Source: Kiloniellaceae bacterium (GTDB taxonomy: Bacteria > Pseudomonadota > Alphaproteobacteria > Kiloniellales > Kiloniellaceae). From it: 18,131 bases of DNA. This document shows, piece after piece, positions 1 to 6,791 of the stretch. The translations under genes and the position numbers were made by a program. Location of the stretch: contig JANQKX010000354.1 of assembly GCA_028280915.1 (NCBI GenBank), forward strand, positions 1 to 18,131. Reading direction: 5' to 3'. The stretch's first letter is position 1. Every line of letters starts with the position of its first letter. Below the pieces are notes generated by a model that saw only the letters and a list, made by a program, of their open reading frames with translations, had not been told where the DNA came from and searched no databases.

Positions 1-705
1 CGTGACGCCTTGGACCGGTCGCAGGCCGCCGTCTTCGAACTGCTGCTGGATGACACCAGCCGGATCGATCAGGCCCGCTTGGCCGTCTTGACCGACGGCC
101 GCAGCCTCGAGGACATGCTCGACCCGGCGCTTTACCAAGAAACCATGGAGGCCGCCGCCAGCTACGGTCTGCCCGAGCCAGCAGTGCGGCAGTTCAAGCC
201 CTGGTTTCTCACCAGCTTGCTGATGGTGTCCCGCGAGGAATTTCTGCGCAAGGCACAAGGCCATTTGCCCTTGGATCAGGTGCTGATGGCGGACGCCCGC
301 GAACAAGGCAAGGAACTGGGCGCCTTGGAGACTCTTGAGGAACAGCTGAGCCTCTTTGAGAACATTGCCGAAGAAGAGCAGATCGCCATGCTGCGCAACG
401 TGGTCGAAGATTTGCCCAAGGCACGGGGCCAGTTCGATCAGTTGGTGCAGGCCTATCTGGCTCGCGACTTGCGGGCCATGTACGACCTGATGGTGGCGCA
501 AACCGCTCAGCACGAAGCTGGATTCGCCCAAACCTTCCAAAAGGATTTTGTCGACGAGCGCAATCACCGCATGGCCGAGCGCCTGGCGCCCTGGCTGGAA
601 AAGGGCGGCGCCTTCGTGGCCGTGGGGGCCCTGCACCTGCCCGGCGAGGACGGCCTGGTCGAGCTGCTCCAGCAGCAAGGCTATCAGGTGACCCCCGTCT
701 ATTAG
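1..705 (+). CDS. TraB/GumN family protein, 5' end missing
   Basis: The reading frame is open from the first base of the window to the TAG at 703-705. A TTG lies at 10, but the frame continues upstream of it, so the true start is almost certainly outside the window. The C-terminus has the family's typical ending: a GALHLPGEDGL segment followed by a QQGYQV(T)PV close, which in TraB/GumN proteins carries the conserved Gly-x-x-His motif. The middle is helical and rich in Glu and Gln. Family members are usually somewhat under 300 residues, so about 50-60 N-terminal residues, normally including a signal peptide, are likely missing. These proteins are often secreted or periplasmic and are thought to be metal-dependent peptidase-like, but their substrates are poorly known. 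The next gene is 143 bp away and has its own promoter-like sequence. Family assignment is fairly secure; function is not. Confidence 0.75.
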   Translation, partial: RDALDRSQAAVFELLLDDTSRIDQARLAVLTDGRSLEDMLDPALYQETMEAAASYGLPEPAVRQFKPWFLTSLLMVSREEFLRKAQGHLPLDQVLMADAREQGKELGALETLEEQLSLFENIAEEEQIAMLRNVVEDLPKARGQFDQLVQAYLARDLRAMYDLMVAQTAQHEAGFAQTFQKDFVDERNHRMAERLAPWLEKGGAFVAVGALHLPGEDGLVELLQQQGYQVTPVY

Positions 706-714
706 GGTCACTTA

Positions 715-755
715 GGTCAAGGCTTGACCGCCTGGCGCGACCGGCGGGCGCCGGT
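715..755. other. Two perfect dyads upstream of the argD promoter
   Basis: GGTCAAGGCTTGACC at 715-729 is a perfect palindrome around one central base. ACCGGCG and CGCCGGT at 740-746 and 749-755 form a second dyad with a 2-base centre. Neither is followed by a T-run, so they do not look like a terminator for the upstream gene. Their place just before the argD promoter would suit operators, but no known regulator motif was recognised. Confidence 0.35.
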
Positions 756-764
756 GATGGCCGG

Positions 765-793
765 TTGACTCGGCGCTCATTACCTAGTCTATT
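765..793 (+). promoter_or_regulatory. Candidate sigma-70-type promoter of argD-argF-hslO
   Basis: TTGACT at 765-770 matches the -35 consensus at 5 of 6 bases. TCTATT at 788-793 matches the -10 consensus at 4 of 6, with an ideal 17-bp spacer. Transcription would start near 800, about 50 nt before the argD start and directly in front of the leader hairpin. An alternative -10 (TAGTCT at 785-790) has a poor 14-bp spacing. Confidence 0.5.
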
Positions 794-803
794 CACCCGC
801 TAT

Positions 804-834
804 CCGCGGCGCCGTGCCGCGGCTTTCTTTTTTT
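804..834 (+). terminator. Leader hairpin with T-tract (possible attenuator) before argD
   Basis: CCGCGGC at 804-810 pairs perfectly with GCCGCGG at 816-822 around a 5-base loop. C then TTTCTTTTTTT (824-834) follows. This is the shape of an intrinsic terminator, but it lies between the candidate promoter and the argD ribosome-binding site (GGGAGA at 837-842). If transcription starts near 800, the hairpin is at the very 5' end of the mRNA. It could act as an attenuator or as a 5' stabilising stem. Alternatively it is a terminator of an upstream transcript, with the argD promoter overlapping it. Confidence 0.5.
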
Positions 835-848
835 GCGGGAGACGTGCC

Positions 849-2030
849 GTGAGCGATGCGATTATGCCAACTTACGCCCGCTTCGACTTGGCGTTCGAGC
901 GGGGCGAGGGACCTTACCTTTTCACCGCCGATGGCCGACGTTATCTGGACTTCGCCGCCGGCATCGCCGTCAACGCCTTGGGACATGCCCACCCTCATCT
1001 GGTGGCGGCCCTGCAGGCCCAGTCGGAAAAGCTGTGGCACTGCTCCAACCTTTACCAGATCCCCGACGGCATCCGCCTGGCCGAGCGTTTGGTGGCGGCG
1101 AGCTTCGCCGATCAGGCGTTCTTCTGCAATTCCGGCGCCGAGGCGGTGGAAGGCGCCATGAAGCTGGTGCGCCGCTATCACTTCGCCAAGGGCCAGCCCG
1201 AGCGCACCCGCATCATCACCTGCCGGGACGCCTTTCACGGTCGCACCATGACCGCCCTCTCGGCGGCGGATAATGCCAAGCATCTGGAAGGCCTGGGCGC
1301 GGTCTCGCCGGGCTTCGACCACGTGCCCTACGGCAACATGAACGAACTGCGCGCCGCCATCACGGCCGAGACCGGGGCCATCCTGGTGGAGCCGATCCAA
1401 GGCGAGGGCGGCATTCACTCGGCCGACCCGGCCTACCTACAGGCCCTGCGCCAGGTCTGCGACGAGTTCGACCTCTTGCTGATCTTTGACGAGGTGCAAT
1501 GCGGCATGGGCCGGACGGGCAAGCTTTTCGCCTACGAATGGGCCGGCGTGGCGCCGGACGTGATGGCCCTGGCCAAGGGCCTGGGCGGCGGCTTTCCCCT
1601 GGGGGCCTTCCTGGCCAGCGAAAAAGCGGCCGCGGGCATGACCCCCGGCAGCCACGGCAGCACGTTCGGCGGCAACCCCTTGGCCATGGCGGTGGGCAAC
1701 GCGGTCTTGGACGTGATGCTGGCGCCCGGTTTCCTGGACCAGGTGCAAGCGACCGCCAAGACCCTGCGCCAAGAACTCTCGACCCTTGTGACGCGCCATC
1801 CCCGGGTACTGGCGGAACTGCGCGGCACCGGCCTCATGCTGGGCCTGAAATGCGTGGTGCCCAACGGCGATCTGGTGAAACGCTTGAGCGAAAACCAGCT
1901 CCTGACCGTGGGGGCGGCCGACAACGTGGTCCGCCTCTTGCCGCCCTTGATCATCGAGGACGCCCAGCTGCGCGAAGCGGTGGAGATCATCGACGGGGTC
2001 TGCCGCGACTGGCCCCAGAACACCGCCTGA
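849..2030 (+). CDS. argD: Acetylornithine aminotransferase ArgD
   Basis: PLP-dependent class III aminotransferase. In the family this enzyme converts N-acetylglutamate semialdehyde to N-acetylornithine with glutamate as amino donor, in the cytoplasm; many also act as succinyldiaminopimelate aminotransferase. I chose the GTG at 849 because it gives the usual N-terminus (SDAIMPTYAR), a 393-residue protein of normal family length, and GGGAGA six bases upstream. The frame stays open further upstream to 765, but that stretch crosses the promoter and hairpin; ATG 864 is the alternative start. Visible signatures are the FCNSGAEAVEGA cofactor-phosphate region, Asp214 in FDEVQ, which contacts the pyridine nitrogen, and the Schiff-base Lys243 in ALAKGLGGG, followed by HGSTFGGNPLA. 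argF follows after 25 bp, so the two are surely co-transcribed. Confidence 0.95.
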   Translation: MSDAIMPTYARFDLAFERGEGPYLFTADGRRYLDFAAGIAVNALGHAHPHLVAALQAQSEKLWHCSNLYQIPDGIRLAERLVAASFADQAFFCNSGAEAVEGAMKLVRRYHFAKGQPERTRIITCRDAFHGRTMTALSAADNAKHLEGLGAVSPGFDHVPYGNMNELRAAITAETGAILVEPIQGEGGIHSADPAYLQALRQVCDEFDLLLIFDEVQCGMGRTGKLFAYEWAGVAPDVMALAKGLGGGFPLGAFLASEKAAAGMTPGSHGSTFGGNPLAMAVGNAVLDVMLAPGFLDQVQATAKTLRQELSTLVTRHPRVLAELRGTGLMLGLKCVVPNGDLVKRLSENQLLTVGAADNVVRLLPPLIIEDAQLREAVEIIDGVCRDWPQNTA

Positions 2031-2055
2031 GCCGAGCGGAAGATCGGAATTCGAC

Positions 2056-2967
2056 ATGAGCCAACCAAAGCACTTTTTGGACCTGGACAAGGTGCCGCAG
2101 CAGGAGCTGCGGTCCATCCTGGCCACCGCCGGCAGCTTGAAGGCCGCCGGGCAAAACGGCAGCGAAACACTGCCCCTGGCCGGTAAGGCCGTGGCCATGA
2201 TTTTCGAAAAGCCCTCCACCCGCACCCGGGTCTCCTTCGAAGTGGGCATCCACCAACTGGGCGGCAAGGCCGTGGTGTTGGAGCCCAGCGGCACCCAATT
2301 GGGCCGGGGGGAAACCGTGGCGGATACCGCCCGGGTGCTGTCCCGCTATGTGGATTGCATCATGATCCGCACCACCCGGGAGGACAAACTTCTGGAACTG
2401 GCGGACTACGCCTCGGTGCCGGTGATCAACGGCCTGACCGACCGCACCCACCCCTGCCAATTGATGGCCGACGTCATGACCTTCGAGGAGCATCGCGGGC
2501 CCATCAAGGGCAAGGTGGTCACCTGGGTGGGCGACGGCAACAACATGGCCACGTCGTGGCTGCACGCGGCGGTGCAGTTCGATTTCGAGCTGCGCCTGGC
2601 CTGCCCCGCCGAGCTGGCCCCGCCCCGGGATGTCTTGGATTGGGCTCTGGCCCAAGGCGGGCGCATCAGCGTCACCTCGGAAGTGGCCGCGGCGGCCAAC
2701 GGGGCGGACTGCATCGTCACCGACACCTGGGTTTCCATGGGCGATGACGACGGCCTCAGCCGCCACAATCTGCTGCGTCCCTATCAAGTGGACCAGAGGG
2801 TTATGGACATGGCCCAGGACGGGGCCATCTTCATGCACTGCCTGCCGGCCCATCGCGGCGAGGAGGTGACCGAAGAGGTGATCGACGGTCCCCAATCGGT
2901 GGTCTGGGACGAAGCGGAAAATCGCCTGCATGCTCAAAAAGGCATTTTGCTCTGGTGCCTGGATTAG
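2056..2967 (+). CDS. argF: Ornithine carbamoyltransferase ArgF
   Basis: Cytoplasmic enzyme that joins carbamoyl phosphate and ornithine to give citrulline. At 303 residues it is full length. The carbamoyl-phosphate site STRTR is at residues 54-58, the HPCQ motif at 132-135, the SMG loop that closes on ornithine at about 227-229, and the catalytic HCLPAHRGEEV motif at 261-271 with Cys262. The use of HCLPAHRGEEV marks it as an ornithine rather than an aspartate or putrescine carbamoyltransferase. It sits 25 bp after argD and 12 bp before hslO. This trio is common in alphaproteobacteria and implies one operon. No separate promoter was seen between the genes, and the Shine-Dalgarno sequence in front of the ATG is weak. 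Confidence 0.96.
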   Translation: MSQPKHFLDLDKVPQQELRSILATAGSLKAAGQNGSETLPLAGKAVAMIFEKPSTRTRVSFEVGIHQLGGKAVVLEPSGTQLGRGETVADTARVLSRYVDCIMIRTTREDKLLELADYASVPVINGLTDRTHPCQLMADVMTFEEHRGPIKGKVVTWVGDGNNMATSWLHAAVQFDFELRLACPAELAPPRDVLDWALAQGGRISVTSEVAAAANGADCIVTDTWVSMGDDDGLSRHNLLRPYQVDQRVMDMAQDGAIFMHCLPAHRGEEVTEEVIDGPQSVVWDEAENRLHAQKGILLWCLD

Positions 2968-2979
2968 GGACGAGGGCCC

Positions 2980-3969
2980 GTGACAAACGACCATAGGGTG
3001 CGCCCCGCCCCGACCCCAACCCCAACCCCAACCAAGCCGACTCCATCCGGGACGTCCGGCGGGGTTGGCGACGATCAGGTGCAGCCGTTCATGCTGGAAA
3101 AGTCCGGCATCCGGGGCCGGCTGCTGCGGTTGGGCGCCCTGGCGGACATCATCCTGGGACGGCAGGATTACCCGCCGGCCGTGGCCGGTCATTTAGCGGA
3201 AATGCTGGCCCTGACTGGGGCCCTATCCAGCCTGTTGAAGTACGACGGGGTCTTTACCTTGCAGGCCCGCGGGGACGGGCCGGTTGCCATGATGGTGGCG
3301 GATGTGACCGACGACGGGGACCTGCGCGGCTTTGCCGGTTTTGATCCCGACGCCGTCGCGGCGGTGACGGCACAGGACCCGGCCGCGGGATTGACCCGCC
3401 TCATGTGCAAGGGGCAGATCGCCTATACCGTTGACTTGGGCGACAAGGAGGAGCGCTATCAAGGGATCGTGGCCTTGAGCGGCGATCGTTTGGCCGATTG
3501 CCTGCAGCACTACTTCCGCGCTTCCGAGCAAATCCGCAGCGGCATCGTCTGCGCGGCGGATAAGGTGGACGGCCGGTGGCGGGCGGCGGCCATGGTGCTG
3601 CAGCGCCTGCCCGAGGAAGAAGACCGGCTGGATGAACCCGATGAGGATGCCTGGCGCCGCTCCATGATCCTGCAGGCCAGCTGCACCCAAGGCGAATTGT
3701 TGGATCCCGGTTTGAGCGCCCATGATCTTTTGTACCGGCTGTTCCACGAGGAAGGCGTGCGCGTCTTCGAGGCCCGGCAACTGACGGGCGGTTGCCGCTG
3801 CTCCCGGGAAAAGCTCGCCGGCGTAATCTCTTCCCTGCCTTATGACGAAATCTTGGATCTGCGCGTCGACGGGGTGGTCACGGTGAGCTGCGAATTCTGT
3901 AATTCCCGCTACGATTTCGATGCCCAGGATCTGGCTCAGATCTTCGGCCGACCTGTCACCCTCGATTGA
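2980..3969 (+). CDS. hslO: Redox-regulated chaperone Hsp33
   Basis: Hsp33 holds unfolding proteins during oxidative stress and is switched on when its zinc-binding cysteines form disulfides. The C-terminal switch is present: Cys272, Cys274, Cys304 and Cys307, in the arrangement C-x-C-x29-C-x2-C expected of the family. The chaperone domain begins around residue 28-35 (QPFMLEKSGIRGRLLRLG). The GTG at 2980 is the first start after argF. It adds about 30 residues of Pro/Thr-rich low complexity (PTPTPTPT) encoded by a CCCCAA hexamer repeat, an extension not needed for the fold. The ATG at residue 37 is too far in to be likely, so the start may be 2980 or an in-frame GTG/TTG nearby. The gap to argF is 12 bp, so it is probably translated from the argDF message. 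At 329 residues it is slightly long because of the N-terminal tail. Confidence 0.93.
   Translation: MTNDHRVRPAPTPTPTPTKPTPSGTSGGVGDDQVQPFMLEKSGIRGRLLRLGALADIILGRQDYPPAVAGHLAEMLALTGALSSLLKYDGVFTLQARGDGPVAMMVADVTDDGDLRGFAGFDPDAVAAVTAQDPAAGLTRLMCKGQIAYTVDLGDKEERYQGIVALSGDRLADCLQHYFRASEQIRSGIVCAADKVDGRWRAAAMVLQRLPEEEDRLDEPDEDAWRRSMILQASCTQGELLDPGLSAHDLLYRLFHEEGVRVFEARQLTGGCRCSREKLAGVISSLPYDEILDLRVDGVVTVSCEFCNSRYDFDAQDLAQIFGRPVTLD
3014..3031 (+). repeat. (CCCCAA)3 hexamer repeat inside the start of hslO
   Basis: Three perfect CCCCAA units follow a CGCCCC-type stretch and are flanked by partial units. Each unit encodes Pro-Thr or a frame equivalent, so gain or loss of units keeps the frame. It lies only about 35 bases after the GTG start codon of hslO. 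Confidence 0.8.
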
Positions 3970-4127
3970 ACAGGAGGCGTGCCGGCGGCGCGGCCCTTTT
4001 CTTAACAATTTGTTGAAAAAAGGCGCGCTAGAGTGAGCGCCGCAACGTTTCTTTTACCACCTGCCGCGAATACTAGCGGATTACCACGACAATCTCGCGT
4101 GGCCGGAAAGAGAGTAGGCCTCTTTCA
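3970..4127. other. Intergenic region between hslO and the lipoprotein gene
   Basis: This 158-bp gap ends the arg-hslO unit and must carry the promoter of the next gene. An AT-rich patch (TTAACAATTTGTTGAAAAAA, 4002-4021) is followed by a 5-bp dyad GCGCT/AGCGC at 4025-4029 and 4036-4040. I could not place a convincing -35/-10 pair or a T-tailed terminator here. Confidence 0.4.
4106..4126 (+). promoter_or_regulatory. Hairpin abutting the lipoprotein start codon
   Basis: GAAAGAG (4106-4112) pairs perfectly with CTCTTTC (4120-4126) around a 7-base loop. The stem ends one base before the ATG at 4128. The purine-rich stretch that must serve as ribosome-binding site lies in the 5' arm and loop, so folding would hide it. 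This might tune translation. The stem is short and has only three G-C pairs, so chance is possible. Confidence 0.4.
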
Positions 4128-4721
4128 ATGCGTCTTTTGCGGCAAATGACTTGGGGATTGACCATCGTCGCGGGCTTGCTGGCCGGCGCCTGCGATACGC
4201 CCCCTCCGCGCCAACATTTCGCCGATATTACCTTTGAACATCTCCCCGACATCAAACTGAACGTGGGAGAGATTCTGGTGGAACAGGCCTATGGCCCCAG
4301 CTACGTCGACCCTTATGTTGACCATTTGTTCCCGGTGCCGCCGCTTGATGCCACCCTGCGCTGGGCCGGGGACCGGCTGATCGCGGCCGGCGAAGGGCGC
4401 CTGGCCCGCTTTATCGTGCACGATGCCTCGGTCGTGGAGACCCGGCTGACCACGAATGAAGAACTGATGGATAATTTATCCATCGAGCCGTCCGAGCGCT
4501 ATGACGCCTCCATCGTGGTGGAGCTCCAGATCCTGCGCGACGAGCAGGTGGAGAGCACCACCTTGGCCGAGGCCCGCCGCACCGTCACCGTCACCGAGGG
4601 GATTTCCTTGAACCAGCGTGAAAGCGTCTGGTACCTCATGACCGAGCAGATCATGGCGGATCTCAATCAGGAGCTGGAAAAGGTGATTCGCAAGCAATAC
4701 GCCGCCTACCTGGTCCCTTAG
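4128..4721 (+). CDS. Small predicted lipoprotein of unknown function
   Basis: A 197-residue protein with a lipoprotein-type signal: a short basic N-terminus (Arg2, Arg5), a hydrophobic core and LLAGAC, with Cys22 as the likely lipidated residue. The lipobox has Ala at -3, which is acceptable but not ideal, and Asp at +2, which in enteric bacteria favours the inner membrane. The mature part has no cysteine cluster or repeat that I recognise. It is mixed alpha/beta, with a C-terminal amphipathic helix (LMTEQIMADLNQELEKVIRKQ). I do not recognise a named family, although it looks like a conserved hypothetical protein. Its stop is 7 bp before the racemase-family gene on the same strand, so the two are probably co-transcribed. 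Confidence 0.8.
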   Translation: MRLLRQMTWGLTIVAGLLAGACDTPPPRQHFADITFEHLPDIKLNVGEILVEQAYGPSYVDPYVDHLFPVPPLDATLRWAGDRLIAAGEGRLARFIVHDASVVETRLTTNEELMDNLSIEPSERYDASIVVELQILRDEQVESTTLAEARRTVTVTEGISLNQRESVWYLMTEQIMADLNQELEKVIRKQYAAYLVP

Positions 4722-4728
4722 CCGCAAC

Positions 4729-5598
4729 ATGATCGGCGTCTTCGATTCCGGGCACGGCGGCCTCACCATCCTGCAGGCCTTGGAGCAGCACCTGCCCCAA
4801 GAAACCTTTTTGTATTTGGGCGATCATCGGGCAGCTCCCTACGGCGACCGCAGCGCGGCGCAGGTCCATGATCTGACCCGGCAGGGCATCGACCGGCTGT
4901 TTGCCGAGGGGTGCCGCTTGGTGATCCTGGCCTGCAACACCGCGTCCGCCAAAGCTTTACGGCAGTTGCAGCAAAACTGGCTGCCCAAGCGCGCCGCCGA
5001 CCGGCGGGTGCTGGGCGTGATGGTCCCGGCGATCGAGGCCATCACCCGGCAGCCCTGGCAACTCGCCAGCCCGTCGCAACGGCCGCCGGAAACCCCCCGT
5101 TCCTTGGGCATATTCGCCACCCAAAGAACCGTGGAGAGCGGCGCCTATCCAAGGGAAATCGGTCTGCGCGTGCCCTCGGTGACGGTATATCAGCAGGCCT
5201 GCCCCGGCCTGGTGGACCGGATCGAAGCGGGAGCCGCCGCGGAGGAGCTGAGACCCCTGGTGCAGGATTTCGTCGCCCGCCTGCAACACCAGTGCGAGGA
5301 CGGCCCGCCCGAGCTGGTTTTGCTCGGCTGCACCCACTATCCCCTGGTGGCGCACCTATTCGAAGAAGCCCTGCCGCCGGGCACGGAAGTTCTCGATCAG
5401 CCCCAAGTGGTGGCGCGCAGCCTGGCGGCCTACTTGACCCGCCATCCCCGCTTTGCCAGTAAGGATCTAAGGCAAGAAACCCGCCACTTGACCACCGGCG
5501 AGCCGGACCGGGTCAGCGATAAAGCCGCGCGTGTTCTGGGCCAGATCCGCCGATTCGAAGCCGCGGACAAGGGCGCGGGCCTCAAGCACTCGGCCTAA
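4729..5598 (+). CDS. murI: Glutamate racemase family protein (MurI-like)
   Basis: Asp/Glu racemase superfamily enzyme; the typical member converts L- to D-glutamate for peptidoglycan. The three signatures are present: DSGHGG with Asp6 and Ser7, ACNTAS with catalytic Cys69, and GCTHYP with catalytic Cys201. The LYLGDHRAAPYGDRS segment replaces the commoner YLGD-(T/S)AR-(V/F)PYG form, so it is a divergent member. At 289 residues it is slightly longer than usual. An insert of about 15 residues rich in Pro, Ser and Arg (around 105-123, SPSQRPPETPRS) lies between the first domain and GIFAT. The ATG at 4729 is 7 bp after the lipoprotein stop. The stop codon overlaps that of argE on the opposite strand. 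Another racemase could exist elsewhere in the genome, so the cell-wall role is likely but not certain. Confidence 0.88.
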   Translation: MIGVFDSGHGGLTILQALEQHLPQETFLYLGDHRAAPYGDRSAAQVHDLTRQGIDRLFAEGCRLVILACNTASAKALRQLQQNWLPKRAADRRVLGVMVPAIEAITRQPWQLASPSQRPPETPRSLGIFATQRTVESGAYPREIGLRVPSVTVYQQACPGLVDRIEAGAAAEELRPLVQDFVARLQHQCEDGPPELVLLGCTHYPLVAHLFEEALPPGTEVLDQPQVVARSLAAYLTRHPRFASKDLRQETRHLTTGEPDRVSDKAARVLGQIRRFEAADKGAGLKHSA

Positions 5599-6758
5599 TT
5601 GTGACAGGCCCAATCGGCCAATTTCCGCATGAAGGCGTCGCAAGCGGCCACCTGGGACAAGGAGATGAATTCGTCCGGCTGATGGGCCTGGGTGATGGAG
5701 CCGGGGCCAAAGACGATGGTGGAAAAGCCCGCATCCTGGAACAGGCCGCCCTCGGTGCAAAACGAGACCACGCCGCTTTGATTTGACCCGGTCAGCCGGC
5801 GGATCAGCGCCTCGGCGGCGCCGTCCTGCTCCGGGCCCAGACCGGGCACTTCGGCGATCACGTGGGACTCGATGGTGGCTTCGGGGGCGGTTTGCCGCAA
5901 CAGGTCCAGAACCTCGGATTCCAGAAAGCTGAAGATCCGGTTTTTGACCTCCGCCACGTCGGTTTCCGGCAGGGGGCGGAACTCCCAATCCACCCGGCAA
6001 TCCTGGGCGATGATGTTGATGGCCTCGCCCCCGACGAACTCGCCGATATTGACCGTGGAGAAGGGCGGATCGAACGTGCTGTCCGCTGGCGCGGCCGCGC
6101 GAAACTCGGCGGCCAGCTTGCCCAGAAAGCCGACCAGCTTGGCGCCGGCCACGATGGCGTTGGCGCCGGCATCGGGCAGGCTGGAATGGGCCGCCCGACC
6201 GCGAAAACGGGTGGAATAGGCCACGATCCCCTTGTGGCCATTGACGATCTGCATGTCCGTGGGCTCGCCGATGATCACCATCTCGGGCCGAGGGCAGTGG
6301 GCCAAGATATGCTCGATCATGGGGCCGACACCGGTGCAGCCCACTTCCTCGTCATAGGAAACGGCGATGTGCAAGGGCCGTTTCAGGTCCAAGGACTTGA
6401 AGTGCGGCACCAGGGCCAGGGCGATGGCCAGAAAGGACTTCATGTCCGCCGTCCCCCGGCCGAAGAGGCGGCCGTCGGCCTCGCGCAGCTCGAAGGGGTC
6501 GCTGGACCAGGGCTGGCCGGTCACGGGCACCACGTCGCTGTGCCCCGACAGCACCACGCCGCCCGGGATCGCCGGGCCGATGGAGGCAAAAAGATTGGCA
6601 CAGCGCCCGTCGGGCGAGACGATCCGGCTGGAGGGGACGTCCCATTGGGCCAGATAATCCTGCACGAAATCGATCAGCGGCAAGTTGGATAGGGCCGAGG
6701 TGGTGTCGAAAGACACCAGCTGCGCGATCATCTCCCGTGCCGTTACTTCCGGAGCCAT
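5595..6758 (-). CDS. argE: Acetylornithine deacetylase ArgE (M20 family)
   Basis: Zinc-dependent M20 peptidase-family amidohydrolase that removes acetate from N-acetylornithine to give ornithine. Metal and catalytic residues are visible: His73 in GHSDVVP, Asp105 in GTADMKSF, Glu137-Glu138 in YDEEVGC, Glu165 in GEPTDM and a late His359 in AHQPDEF. The ATG at 6758 is preferred because AGGAGG (6765-6770) lies six bases upstream; a GTG at 6761 would be too close. This gives 387 residues, a normal length. AHQPDEF and the GEPTDM motif favour ArgE over succinyldiaminopimelate desuccinylase, but relatives with other N-acyl substrates exist. It follows trkH by 33 bp and is probably co-transcribed with it. 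Its TAG overlaps the racemase TAA end to end. Confidence 0.92.
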   Translation of the reverse strand: MAPEVTAREMIAQLVSFDTTSALSNLPLIDFVQDYLAQWDVPSSRIVSPDGRCANLFASIGPAIPGGVVLSGHSDVVPVTGQPWSSDPFELREADGRLFGRGTADMKSFLAIALALVPHFKSLDLKRPLHIAVSYDEEVGCTGVGPMIEHILAHCPRPEMVIIGEPTDMQIVNGHKGIVAYSTRFRGRAAHSSLPDAGANAIVAGAKLVGFLGKLAAEFRAAAPADSTFDPPFSTVNIGEFVGGEAINIIAQDCRVDWEFRPLPETDVAEVKNRIFSFLESEVLDLLRQTAPEATIESHVIAEVPGLGPEQDGAAEALIRRLTGSNQSGVVSFCTEGGLFQDAGFSTIVFGPGSITQAHQPDEFISLSQVAACDAFMRKLADWACHN

Positions 6759-6791
6759 CACATCCCTCCTCTGTTCACCTGGTGACCGATC

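Noticed and set aside
1987..3192. 401-codon minus-strand frame opposite argF
   Set aside because: Antisense shadow. It spans gene boundaries of the argD-argF-hslO cluster and encodes Gly/His/Gln-rich sequence without a domain.
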